Shown piece by piece: positions 12,001 to 17,666 of a stretch of 64,000 nucleotides of DNA (the stretch's first letter is position 1; every line of letters starts with the position of its first letter). The notes under the pieces were generated by a model that made no database searches, was not told the DNA's origin, and saw only the letters and a program-made list of their open reading frames with translations. A program made the translations under genes and the position numbers. Source of the stretch: JBHELT01 sp046262935 (GTDB lineage Bacteria > Actinomycetota > CADDZG01 > JAHWKV01); assembly GCA_046262935.1 (NCBI GenBank), contig JBHELT010000020.1, forward strand, positions 4,638 through 68,637, in the 5' to 3' direction.

Positions 12001-14975
12001 GCGCCTTTGCCCGCCCCCGACCCGTCACCGTTGGAGAGGATCGAAGAGGTCGTGAGGGCCGTTATCAGAATCGCCTTGCCGGGGGCCGAGATGGAACTGG
12101 TGCCAGACAGTTGCGATTTGGCCGTTGAGATGAGGTTCGTGGCAACAACGGAAGCGTCCTTCGAATCATCTGAGTTGCTGGTTTCGGCGGCCGTGGCACT
12201 AGCGACGATGGCGATCACGCTGGCCAGGGTCACGTCGCCCGTCGCAACTATGGAAGATGCCCCATGCAGGTTGACCAATGCGCTGTAGATGAGCTGCAAT
12301 CCGGAATGTGTGACACCAGAGGAACTGCCGGTGTTCGTGATCCCCGAGTCCGTACCCGCCGTGGCGAGCAGTTGGATCGTGTTGCCCAAGATGCTTGCTG
12401 AATCGAGGTCGATCGAGCCTTCCACACCCAGAAGGGTGGAGGTGATACCTGTGACCGTGGTTCCGTCATCCTTAGCAACCGCATTGAACGTGACGTTGCA
12501 AAGGCCGAGTGCGCAGCCCCCACTCGTTGGGTTCACGTTGATGGTTACGCCCGATTTAAGGATGATCTTCTCGGCGTTCACCGTGAGGTTGGTGCTTGGG
12601 ACTATGTAATCGCTCGCGAACTCAACGGTGTCCGCTGCGGCTCCGCCGTTGATGGTGAGGTCGTTCAGGCCTGAGATCGCGAAATAGTGCAGTTCTGCGA
12701 GGTCGAAGCTATCCGTTGGGTCGCGGTCGACGATCTTGATGTTGCCTGTGGGGCAATCGCCTCCCGTGCACGCGGTGACCCTCAGCAGGTCTTTCTTGAG
12801 GACGAAGGCGCTGTCCTCGCCGTTCATGACTACGCTTGCAGCGCTGATGTCGACCGGCTCGAGCCCCGAATAAAAAAGTGGATGCGAGTCGATGACGAGC
12901 CATCCGGAATCGGCGCTGATGGGGCTGGCTATGACCTTCGTGCCCGCAACGGCCAATGTGTCGAACCCTCCGGGCCCCCCGTCGATGACGCCGGAGATCG
13001 TGGCGCCTGGGGCAACGACAAAGTTGTCGCGGTTGCCTGATGCTCCGACCAGGTTCTCGATGTGAGTGAAAGTGAGGCCCAATACACTCCCGGACCCCGG
13101 CCCGGTCACGTTCCAAGTTGAGTCGATCGTCGGCCCTGAAAGCGTGTCGACGCCGTTTCCGCCATCGAAGGAAACGGCCACCGGAAGGGTTCCCCCGGCT
13201 ACGAAGCTTAGGAAGTCGTTCAGGTTTCCGCCGATAAGCCTGAGGTTGCTAACCCCAGAAAGGGAGATGGCATCGCTCGCTCCTGCTTCCGCCAAGGACG
13301 CCTTGCCCGAACCGAAGGAAAGGACGGTATTCCACGCTGCGCCCGGGGCTAGAACGGCGGTCCTTGACCCCGAAGAATCGGCAAGCCAGTGCGTACCGAC
13401 CACGGCGAGCGGCACGCTGACCGCACCAGCCTGGTTGTTGCTTTGGATGATCAGCTGGGCCAGATGAGCTCCAGCGATCCCAGGCACGGCCGTGATTTGA
13501 ATCGTCGCGGTCTGGCCTGGGGCCAATGACATAGGGATGGTTGCGTTGGTGAGGAAACTCGCCGCATCACCGGTGACGCTCACCGACGAGATATTCAACA
13601 CGGTGGTCCCCGAATTGCCGATGGTGATGCCCTGAGAGGCGGGCGAACTGACATTTTGGGTGCCGAAATCGAGAGAGCTTGGCGCGCCAGTTAAGTGAGC
13701 CGCCACACCAGTACCCGAGAGCGGGACGGTTGCGGGGCCCCCAGCGTTCGTTTGGATAGTCAGGACATCCGAGACCGAGCCTTCAGTTGTTGGGCGGAAA
13801 ACGACATCGACCGAGGCTGTCTGCCCAGGAGCAATCGTGAGAGGGAAGGAAACACCTGAAACGGAAAATGCCCCCCCGGTGGGAACGGTCGCGGAGTCAA
13901 TGATCAGGTCGGCATCGCCGCTGTTCGTGATGAAAAGTTTGCCTGGTCCGCTCGATCCAACCTCGATGCTTCCAAGATCGAGCGACGAGGGACTGATGCC
14001 AAGTACCGGGGACCCTGTTGGGGCCGCCGATGCGGGTGCCGAGGCAGCGGGAACATCGCGCACCTCGCCTGGGGCCAGCGTTGGAGACATCAAGCCAGAG
14101 TCGGTGTGGCTCATTCCGAGCACATGCCCCAACTCGTGCCTTACGACAGTTAAAAGGTCGATACGTTGTGATGCATCGTCCGGATAAACCGCCGACCACC
14201 CAAATCCAGCTGCGGTTGGGTCGATGGTGACGACATTGCCGTCTTCATGGCCGAATTCAGGATCAGCCAGGTCGGCGATCTGAAATGTCACCGAACTGAA
14301 ATCGGCGTTCGCGTCGACGTTGTGCCAGTCGGCCTCGGCTTGCGCAACTGCTCCATCTAATTGCTGCTGCGTCAGTGATTGATCCGCAACAACCGAGGGT
14401 GCAGAAGTCGCCGAGATCTGCGCGTGCGCGGTATCTGCAGAACCGTATCGGTTCAGAGCTCTCGACAAGATCACAGCGATCTCAGAAGGAGTGAACTCGC
14501 TCGAGATGTTTCTGATCTCGGCGCGCACAGCTCCACCGAATCTGAGATTCGTGGACAAGATCGTCTTTGCTAGAACGCGAGAGGCAACAAGTGTGAACTC
14601 GTTTTTGGAAAGAGAAAGACGCCGGGCGAGTCGCACGTCGTCTGGTGTTGCAAGTGGTTGATGCTGACGCTCTACCGTGAGCATCTCTGATACGAACAGA
14701 GCTCTTACATCGTTCGCCTTTACGATCTTCGAAGACAAAGCAGCGTTTACATCTTGCGCTGCCAATGCAGCAAGCGGTTTGAGCGGCAATGACGAAACGA
14801 TAAAGACGGACGTAGTAAGAAGGGCTAACAAACGAAAACGCTGGGGAGAAAGCGCTATGCGCCGAGGAGCGGCCGTAACGAAGGCGGCGCTTTGATCGTT
14901 TGACTCTTTGTTGAGCGGATCTACGTTGAGTAAGCGCGCCGATGAAAGATCGGTGGCACGGTGCCTGCGAAACAA
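1..14975 (-). CDS. Giant secreted metzincin-protease / beta-strand-repeat exoprotein (C-terminus beyond window)
   Basis: A single minus-strand frame is open from a TAG just past 15000 to base 1; I checked it at several points along its length and found no stop. Upstream of the signal segment the only usual start is TTG at 14975, behind a G-run; no ATG or GTG is in frame, so the start is uncertain. Numbered from it, residues about 47-73 form a hydrophobic signal-like segment ending LAALAAQD. HELGHVLGMSH (about 280-290) is a full HExxHxxGxxH metzincin zinc motif, followed by SGLMSPTLAPG with a Met-turn-like Met. Two tandem ASH/choice-of-anchor-D-like domains (about 320-525) come next, then a segment with FDGGNGVDTL and FTHIENLVGASGNRDNF typical of giant Ca-binding/LEPR-XLL-type exoproteins. 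The rest, about 4,000 residues, is glycine/alanine-rich beta-strand repeats. Probable cell-surface or released filamentous protein; the protease substrate and the C-terminal anchor cannot be seen. Confidence 0.85.
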   Translation of the reverse strand, partial: MFRRHRATDLSSARLLNVDPLNKESNDQSAAFVTAAPRRIALSPQRFRLLALLTTSVFIVSSLPLKPLAALAAQDVNAALSSKIVKANDVRALFVSEMLTVERQHQPLATPDDVRLARRLSLSKNEFTLVASRVLAKTILSTNLRFGGAVRAEIRNISSEFTPSEIAVILSRALNRYGSADTAHAQISATSAPSVVADQSLTQQQLDGAVAQAEADWHNVDANADFSSVTFQIADLADPEFGHEDGNVVTIDPTAAGFGWSAVYPDDASQRIDLLTVVRHELGHVLGMSHTDSGLMSPTLAPGEVRDVPAASAPASAAPTGSPVLGISPSSLDLGSIEVGSSGPGKLFITNSGDADLIIDSATVPTGGAFSVSGVSFPLTIAPGQTASVDVVFRPTTEGSVSDVLTIQTNAGGPATVPLSGTGVAAHLTGAPSSLDFGTQNVSSPASQGITIGNSGTTVLNISSVSVTGDAASFLTNATIPMSLAPGQTATIQITAVPGIAGAHLAQLIIQSNNQAGAVSVPLAVVGTHWLADSSGSRTAVLAPGAAWNTVLSFGSGKASLAEAGASDAISLSGVSNLRLIGGNLNDFLSFVAGGTLPVAVSFDGGNGVDTLSGPTIDSTWNVTGPGSGSVLGLTFTHIENLVGASGNRDNFVVAPGATISGVIDGGPGGFDTLAVAGTKVIASPISADSGWLVIDSHPLFYSGLEPVDISAASVVMNGEDSAFVLKKDLLRVTACTGGDCPTGNIKIVDRDPTDSFDLAELHYFAISGLNDLTINGGAAADTVEFASDYIVPSTNLTVNAEKIILKSGVTINVNPTSGGCALGLCNVTFNAVAKDDGTTVTGITSTLLGVEGSIDLDSASILGNTIQLLATAGTDSGITNTGSSSGVTHSGLQLIYSALVNLHGASSIVATGDVTLASVIAIVASATAAETSNSDDSKDASVVATNLISTAKSQLSGTSSISAPGKAILITALTTSSILSNGDGSGAGKGAGIAVAVIISDTEAFIDSTNATPITAGSLTLNSDTDQTVTTTAKASAGGSSANDDTANNRTKKPAASDGNAKTADGDVNLAGALAFTYISDTAKSYIAPTSGTPSIITTGGQQKLHAGSKRKVSTGADGSSTVSNSSSAVGVAVAVGVADFTTAAFIDKAVNLTLNKLVLEAVDPSTNSFTVTSTSGIGDASSVGVAGSLAVSVLTSNTVASLKPTAVIVLLGGGLKDVSLTATSLLSETDKALSVKDPGGGGSVGIGASVAINVVNDTAGATLDDGSSLTGARDLLLTAASTDAMTTDAENGASGGTFVFVPVPAISISNVTTLATIGTGSLLTLTGKLDANATQDASVISTAKGDAAGSTAAVGAALALTIANHKVFASTARSITAAGLISFVVNGASTATSDAKASASGAKGDGGSGDGSGKDVNGKGNDQRGAGDAAANRNGAQDSSSSSSNPNSSSGDGAVSVAAAIAINVLHSQSKAFANPGLTLISGGLIRFKSTANTDGFTNADGSATGNKDPPTTVNIGAAVAVNKVDIENIASTGNSTLSSTGLTVEALMRDTGKDPVQIFKDGEWKSIDEGASFPESPEDEDLFHLTEGAPASTKVDGASQSVGGGSLTVKNANAFPSAGTFTGSGIDGTCTYTGKTATSITGITGCTGTPEDKATITSTTGTTVSGGGQVVGGTLNVADTTNFASSGKFKADGIDGTCLYSGKTATSFTGITGCTGTPDDGAAVLRIHFLPGVYKWNDGTSTWDVQSTGPFAHGTTFPGSPSNGDFFILAEHHAVANAKSGADGDSGKVSVAGALALNIISNHTKALVPSAANVTAGTGDISIKTLNNAEDVAKADSDAKSGKVGVGASVSLNVLDDHITRSAIEDGAGFTGGGKLDILADSRHIVTTEDKAGSKGGVSISPSVAIAIVKDQTSSYLGTGAASAITGAATIKSTEESLSELDSNAEAGGSDVAIGAAIAINVVQIETHADLARNLTAASLAIGSTTVTDAESTSHASAKGESEDGSGKNGGGESNADEQSKDQVNNNPNTNGKTGGSLPKGKDSTDQGTSESSSDSGDSSGGVGIAASLALNWTRVNNTSSIGNGAHVTTTGPVSVSSSSLTKAVAKALAASSDLSSSVSIAAGVGINVQDITNTASISGQVTGTAITVEAITPNGKRNDFIVWGIAGAAGKSDASIAASVGIQVLTLHTTAFVDKGSLLTSTGPITVQAKTPMGMQNLAISGALSTSGTAVGGAVTVSILPAVQTQAYIDSSVASPTIVKAAGAIIVKATSSLDPISPDSFMGIDFPAISSVAVGLDASGGSAAVTGSIIVDVFAISTYAFIGDGVRVNQVTVGGAGQTIEVTATHATTLKNIAGSVSLTTGSAGVGLGLIVEVINTDVKAYIGKSGVLSSGGDVTIHAISTQDLLEIAMDAAAASTAGVEGSIIVVVLNKGGGSPGTRAYIDGGAGQGTSLHSGGNIDILATNIDLSAGHSADSLVLLAGGLAFGSTAGVSVASSTLIRDATFKAFVGRDADVQARGSSGLSIASTQSNDLKLFAIGGGGGGTVGVAGSVVVDLLGDTTYSYIDRGAAVNGSLVGASSTAGIAVKAQDSTKVLSIAGAVAIGGSAGVGAGVDVEVITKDTQAWIGKTANINGNGDVLVDAISKENVVSIAMAASVGGSAAVSINAGVSVYNISTDAYIDGGLPSEAAFVSTGGTVRVSSDETLKLDVVAGNLSVGGAAGVGAAASVPVIKKETHSWVGDNSTVIGKGGGSGATVNSGSYSVSLIDPRFDPAGGAIVDGSTLDLGYEHGFTDGQKVIYDAGGGTPITGLTSGGVYFVKLVTGQPTRAQLRNTATGPVINTFAGGGGENHRLVSMNSAGVNDDKNPRFNPRKAGAVSGTTMTLAYNHGILNDDDTVVYSSGGGTPIGGLVDGQTYYAKVSGLGPNQVQLRATKGGAAIPLDASQSSGKSHSVVKQGAMPSADAAATGPRTISAAADTGFKGVAITATNSDDIATVAVSMAIGLSAGVAITGSIDIFTANTSAYVGKSARINCAPITCANSGAGTSQSVLVAAANQFYGLEVAASAAGGVAGIGPGVSVGIITLNTDAFIDDSAKVKAAKDVTVRATGKDEIVDVTVSVAGGIVGVGGAVAVNVLNTHAYANTGTGVTIDAGNNVLMTSSDDTKAIVVAGAIAGGFVGVGLSVGVTSITKDTRAFLGSNNIVDAKSASTGIDGIFTGEFAGKAFQTGTAFHGLGIQASSSEDIFGLVIAGGGGFVGVGGAVGVSLIHVTTKAYVGGGSDVNGQSADNSQSVNISAVDFIKTLTIGGGVAGGFVGVGAGVDIGVAQTSTQAFIDPGATVRANNSVDLNALARKQIQTYAIAVAGGVVGAAGSISVWTIGTQPTSNYNDGVGGPDKGDWAAGTTYNKGDTVSYCTNPADSTTCKRYGSKLDGNMGNTPSSSPTQWTQDVNALGHESGGGNAADDADSQVTGGSGGYQSLLNGSSSGSGDKTDSRVRDVTGASSSSGIKKNIKDNGDSLAGLTSATLASSAVPDGTSAAMNGAVIAGGNVGVRARELLDVNGLTGTAAAGIVAIGGSILIVGIGEKVDAGVGGGGRITAGGLVLVSARMTENTDGLAFAGQAGLVSLGAQVVVVNDSASTNSHIDNNAKVRKALLGLTVEAITNRTIKTNALGVSIGLATLGAAVAVSTVSGDTLATIGNVGLAEAGDVAGVTVNADSTINAQTKAISLQVGLIALGAAVPFDKVTGLTKASFGGHGPIAGNLSVTGTGIHSVTANSLNIQGALIGVGVTVANAVNGRSTEALVTSSTDSAVTGSVSVKAESADTATANTPGATFGAVNIAVLIPMAEVSGHTKANINGKITSSTFTTVQAIGNKDAQATATVASVSIGSVNGAAAIANVTSGAFTEAGIGSSGEVSSVGLVKVEAKLKGTNNNALASVLSAAAGVITVGATFASAQVNSAVRARMDGKIKSSNSVDILATSVNTANSTLNTFGLALGVGVAIAGAEALIGSSATTEVIGTPTPSITSDGAIKMWAKSTNTATATSDTITGGLLAGFNISEPDATISAPTNAQYDGAVTKGTSFDLEAFSTNTSSATENGIAGSIGISANGGAADALIDSNAATSSSIGSGGNINGLSQKLTVKSTSANKATAKASGKSIALLGGLAFVDPTATDNAPTSAALSGSVGTTHLDPVLGTVGDPGAFDIEVSAFADDRTVASVESLTVGILAFGASSAKATTNPNVSASLGSGNVTATNNIDVLSNSLTDADAFAKSTSAGLIEIQAALDADAKNTPSSSATVGGGFVQAGNRLTISANHGQAPAPLSDGTITSVDQGNNILGFALPHGLSTGDTVVYSAPSYPNATSPDPNVQNGSIPNPYRIVGLNDGQTYGVIVGCSGTPASCMTLKLGVEFDAGGAFDAATASIMFSQPHNLKTGDQIIYDCNGGSAFVTKPAGGLTCGGTYTVFKVDGNRIRLRSGAPLSTYNFTPTLIAGSVITVPSTAGLADGQARVYHQPATIEFKSSLVDVQVDGSGKIVFGSTGIDHSVNTNKIFAPSHASIGFTNGVEVIYTATKDVGSPTVLNPLTNGGHYFIHVDGTDPNRIQLSSTYCAAVGGVADPTNCTNNNGTPSDSSDDFPIAISVISLNPDFSVPALKTDHHLQRAGWGPIGGLVNGDMYFIDVISGTQFQLLDSSGNPVPLSGTAPGGTHSLLDEGIAVIGAGSGTQDIVVDLQSGLTSSPHVLVGVGGPSGQLGKSDGIVSANSTSNGGGLFDLRNADSTMTTQPNVSITIGSAKMRGKDIFISSASASNGAISSRGEGGGFLSFGSSSATGTISNTVKTTLGSGSDLFATRDIKILSNGTQYGNTESVNATGGLIGTASATATLQVGFDIETKILGKVIANRTLVADAADGVDLNAYSQADSAGLGADVDANDDSSKGLHINNGLAQTEIGNGADLRAATVYLSAGVGELRGINASNGQVTSAAMTEKALAR
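160..12200 (-). repeat. Degenerate 50-70 residue beta-strand repeats inside the giant protein
   Basis: Translated on the minus strand, the region is built of imperfect units of about 50-70 residues. Each has a polar strand such as AYVGKSARI or AFIDDSAKV, a V-x-V-x-A strand, then a hydrophobic AGGxVGVGxxVxVxxI strand ending in T or N. I estimate 50-60 units but did not count them exactly. Three kinds of insertion interrupt them: hydrophilic linkers (about 8810-9010 and 10620-10800, rich in S, D, G, N, K); modules of the type GGLVDGQTYYAKV preceded by DDTVVYSSGGGTPI (for example 6180-6330 and 6480-6620); and two copies of GKTATSxTGITGCTGTP near 9820-9900 and 10010-10090. A solenoid or parallel beta-helix fold is likely by analogy with haemagglutinin-like proteins. 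Confidence 0.75.
4633..4792 (-). other. CBM5/12-like carbohydrate-binding insertion in the giant protein
   Basis: Between two repeat units the minus frame reads GDWAAGTTYNKGDTVSYC, then a short loop with a second Cys, then GNTPSSSPTQWTQ. This W-x-x-GTTYxxGDxVxY...GNTPSSSPxxW pattern resembles the small aromatic-rich chitin/cellulose-binding modules of CBM families 5/12 and related phage-tail domains. It suggests that the fibre can bind polysaccharide. The assignment is by motif only. Confidence 0.5.
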
Positions 14976-15012
14976 ACTGCCCCCCCGCGCGTGATGCGCA
15001 TTTCGTTGTCTG

Positions 15013-15040
15013 GGTGACTAACCCTTTTTACCTAGTCACC
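15013..15040. repeat. 8-bp inverted repeat in the leader of the giant gene
   Basis: GGTGACTA (15013-15020) and TAGTCACC (15033-15040) are perfect reverse complements separated by 12 bases rich in T. The element lies between the likely promoter and the TTG start of the giant gene, so it could be an operator or an RNA hairpin in the 5' leader. No T-run follows it in the direction of transcription. Confidence 0.4.
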
Positions 15041-15057
15041 ACTTTCGGTGGGCGAGT

Positions 15058-15085
15058 TTTACAGTCTACGAGTAGGTTCTGTCAA
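15058..15085 (-). promoter_or_regulatory. Sigma70-type promoter for the giant gene
   Basis: On the minus strand TTGACA (15085-15080) is followed after 16 bases by TGTAAA (15063-15058), giving a perfect -35 and a 4/6 -10. Transcription would begin near 15050, leaving a leader of about 75 bases before TTG 14975. The rest of 15086-15338 shows no gene and no clear promoter for the divergent methyltransferase gene. Confidence 0.45.
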
Positions 15086-15338
15086 TCAGGTTGCCCCATT
15101 TTCCCGTTTTCATTTGGGCACAAACCCCGAAAAATTCGGCAGCGGCTGTCTCTACTTCAAGTTGAGGGTACGCGTCTACCAGGACGTTCGCGCGTTCAAC
15201 CCCCCGAATCCATCCCGGAAGTCTCAAGGGGATCGGCGAAGCGGGTCCACCTCGTCCCGGGCATCGCACCGGGCCTCCCCATGCAAACCTGGTCGACGCG
15301 ATCTGCGCGAACAGTCAGATGTGTTGCAGACTCGCGAA

Positions 15339-16076
15339 ATGGCCGACGACACCGATACGCGAACCGACAGCGCCGGATCTTTCGCGCGAAGTCTCTTCAC
15401 TCCCCTTCCGAAGTTCTATGACTTGCTCGAAACGATCCTCTCGCTTGGTCAGAACGCAAGATGGCGCGGCCGGATGATCGAGAAAGTTCTGCAGGTGCAT
15501 CCATCTGTTGTGCTCGACGTTGCAACCGGTACCGCAGGGGTAGCGATTCAGTTGTGCGATGACGTGGAGCGCGTTGTCGGCATCGACATCACTCACGCGA
15601 TGGTTGCGATAGGAAAGAAGCGCATCGCGGATAGAGGTCTTGCTGACCGTATATCTATATCGATCGGTGACGCGCAGCGATTGCCGTTTGAAGATGAGAG
15701 TTTCGACGCACTCACATTCACATATCTCTTACGTTACGTGCAGGACCCTGCGGCAACGATCGCAGAGCTTGGCAGAGTAACCAAAGCTGGCGGGCGCATG
15801 GCGAGCCTCGAATTTTCAGTGCCGTCCAATATTTTTTGGCGCGCGCTGTGGTTCGTTCATACGCGACTCGTGTTACCACTCGCCGGGTTGCCATTCGGAA
15901 AGGGCTGGTTCGAGGTCGGACGCTTCCTGGGGCCGAACATCCAAGCTCACTACAAGCGATATCCGATCGATCAACATGTGCAAGATTGGCAGAGGGCTGG
16001 GTTCGATGAAGTTGGCATCGCTTCGATGAGTTTGGGTGGCGGGCTCGTGATGTGGGGAACCAAGAAGGGTGGATAA
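15339..16076 (+). CDS. UbiE/MenG-like class I SAM methyltransferase
   Basis: The 245-residue product has the fold-defining methyltransferase motifs: motif I VLDVATGTAGVAI (about residues 50-62), the acidic VVGIDIT loop, GDAQRLPFEDESFDALTFTY, and GRMASLEFSVP near the end. This is the demethylmenaquinone/ubiquinone methyltransferase type, which would methylate a quinone ring in menaquinone synthesis. I chose ATG 15339 because it gives the normal family length; the frame stays open upstream to 15048, but that extension is basic, low in conserved features and unlikely. The stop overlaps the GTG of the next gene, a UbiA-like membrane protein, which supports a role in quinone or prenyl-lipid metabolism. 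No other men genes are in view, so a different small-molecule substrate is possible. Confidence 0.75.
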   Translation: MADDTDTRTDSAGSFARSLFTPLPKFYDLLETILSLGQNARWRGRMIEKVLQVHPSVVLDVATGTAGVAIQLCDDVERVVGIDITHAMVAIGKKRIADRGLADRISISIGDAQRLPFEDESFDALTFTYLLRYVQDPAATIAELGRVTKAGGRMASLEFSVPSNIFWRALWFVHTRLVLPLAGLPFGKGWFEVGRFLGPNIQAHYKRYPIDQHVQDWQRAGFDEVGIASMSLGGGLVMWGTKKGG

Positions 16077-16803
16077 CGAAGAGGTAAGACCGGCCTTCTA
16101 TGCCGCTCGTCAGGGGACTGTGAGCGATTGGTGGACGCTGCTTCACCCTCCTTACACCGCCTGGCACCTTTCTTACGTGCTGATAGGGGCGGGTCTTGCC
16201 CCTCATATCGACCTTAGGAGGCTCGCGGCGACACTCGTTGCGTTCTTCCTTGCGGTCGGCATCAGCGCACATGCCCTCGATGAGCTGAACGGTCGCCCCC
16301 TCAAGACTCGGATCGGTGACAAGGGTTTGTGGATCGCATCGGTTGTCGGGCTTTTGGGGGCCATATCCCTTGGGGCATTGGGAGCCATACAAGTCAGCGT
16401 GTGGCTGCTGGCGTTCATCCCAGCGGGCGCCTTCCTTGTATTGGCTTACAACTTGGAATGGTTCGACGGACTTTTCCACTCCGACTTCGTCTTCGCCGCC
16501 GCCTGGGGAAGCTTCCCCGTTCTAACCGCGGCGTTCGCCCAGAAGGGATACGTCACATTCGCTGAAGCGTTGGCGGCCGTGGCTGCCTTCGGTCTGTCGG
16601 CGGCGCAACGAACACTCAGTACACCCGCACGCTCGATGCGACGCCAGGTCATTCGTTTCGAAGCAACAGTCACTACTGCAGACGGTTCGCGTGCGTTCAG
16701 TCGCCAAGATCTCATCGAACCTTTGGAGCGCGCACTTAGGATCTTGTCCTGGACTGTGCTTGCCCTCGGCCTCAGCCTCGTCACATCGAAAGTCATGCGA
16801 TGA
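16069..16803 (+). CDS. UbiA-like polytopic membrane protein
   Basis: The 244-residue product is strongly hydrophobic, with about six or seven predicted membrane segments. A conserved-looking ISAHALDELNGRPLKTRIGDKG loop (about residues 64-84) sits where UbiA prenyltransferases carry their first Asp-rich NDxxDxxxD motif, so it is probably a UbiA-superfamily relative with an altered metal-binding motif. The C-terminal quarter is soluble and charged before a last membrane helix. GTG 16069 overlaps the methyltransferase stop, so the pair is probably co-translated. The substrate is unknown; prenyl transfer to an aromatic or lipid acceptor is the family expectation. Confidence 0.55.
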   Translation: MDNEEVRPAFYAARQGTVSDWWTLLHPPYTAWHLSYVLIGAGLAPHIDLRRLAATLVAFFLAVGISAHALDELNGRPLKTRIGDKGLWIASVVGLLGAISLGALGAIQVSVWLLAFIPAGAFLVLAYNLEWFDGLFHSDFVFAAAWGSFPVLTAAFAQKGYVTFAEALAAVAAFGLSAAQRTLSTPARSMRRQVIRFEATVTTADGSRAFSRQDLIEPLERALRILSWTVLALGLSLVTSKVMR

Positions 16804-16907
16804 ACGGCGCAACTCGTTCACTGCCAGACGTAGATCTATGCTGAGCGTTGCCGTTACCTCACAATCCCCCGCTAACGTTCCGAGTCGCCAACGGATGGGA
16901 GTAGGAA

Positions 16908-17642
16908 GTGCATAGATTCGAAGGAGAAACGGTGGTTATAACCGGTGCGGCTTCAGGCATCGGGGCCGAGATGGCGAGGCTGTTCGCAGTTGAAGGAGCC
17001 TTCGTTGTTGGTGGCGACATCATGCCCGACGACATCCCTGGTGACGGTATGAAGGTGCGGGTGGATGTGTCGAACGAGGACGACGTTGCGGCGCTCATCC
17101 GGCAGGCCCAGGACAAAACCGGTCGCCTCGACATCCTCTGCAACAATGCGGGCATCGGGTCCACCGCGGACCCCATATCTTGTTCGCTCGAGGAATGGGA
17201 CCGAGTATTCTCGGTGAACGTTCGCGGCGTCTTCCTCGGAACAAAGTACGCGCTGCCCATCATGCTTGGGCAAGGAAGAGGAGCCATCATCAACACGGCA
17301 TCGATCGCCGGCCTCGTTGGCCTAAGGGACCGCGCCGCGTATTGCGCAAGCAAAGGTGCGGTGGTCACTTTCACGAAACAGGTTGCGGTTCAATACGCAG
17401 GCACGGGAGTACGGTGCAACTGCGTCTGTCCGGGGACGGTCGACTCCCCCTGGGTCCAACGTTTGCTTGACGAAAGCGACGATCCGTCTGCCATGCGCGA
17501 TGCGTTGGTCGCCCGCCAACCTGTTGGCAGGTTGGCTGAACCCCGGGAGATCGCGGCTGCCGCGCTTTACCTTGCCTCCAAAGACGCTGAGTTCATTACC
17601 GGTACGTCTCTTGTGATCGACGGAGGACTGCTTGCCGGTTGA
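16908..17642 (+). CDS. SDR family NAD(P)-dependent oxidoreductase
   Basis: A 244-residue classical short-chain dehydrogenase. The cofactor motif TGAASGIG is at about residues 10-17, CNNAGIG at about 80, the catalytic Ser in NTASIAG, YCASK (YxxxK) at about 146, and the C-terminal ITGTSLVIDGG that marks classical SDRs. An acidic residue after beta-2 (GGDIMPDD) favours NAD. The GTG start is placed by GGGAG six bases upstream. It stands between the membrane protein and the CocE hydrolase on the same strand. The substrate is not predictable; a hydroxy group of a sugar, steroid or similar metabolite is likely. Confidence 0.85.
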   Translation: MHRFEGETVVITGAASGIGAEMARLFAVEGAFVVGGDIMPDDIPGDGMKVRVDVSNEDDVAALIRQAQDKTGRLDILCNNAGIGSTADPISCSLEEWDRVFSVNVRGVFLGTKYALPIMLGQGRGAIINTASIAGLVGLRDRAAYCASKGAVVTFTKQVAVQYAGTGVRCNCVCPGTVDSPWVQRLLDESDDPSAMRDALVARQPVGRLAEPREIAAAALYLASKDAEFITGTSLVIDGGLLAG

Positions 17643-17666
17643 CCTGGCCAAGACCACATCCGAGCC

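Noticed and set aside
12709..13116. His/Arg-rich minus-strand frame
   Set aside because: Out-of-frame reading within the giant gene; composition artefact of GATCG-rich codons.
151..14187. Many plus-strand frames of 60-220 codons, rich in Ala, Pro and Thr
   Set aside because: They are the antisense of the continuous giant minus-strand frame; composition mirrors its Gly/Ala/Asp repeats and none has motifs or ribosome sites.
15048..15338. In-frame N-terminal extension of the methyltransferase
   Set aside because: Basic, low-complexity and without family similarity; ATG 15339 gives the usual length.
15718..16479. 253-codon minus-strand frame across the methyltransferase/UbiA-like pair
   Set aside because: Shadow frame with an unlikely composition and no ribosome site.
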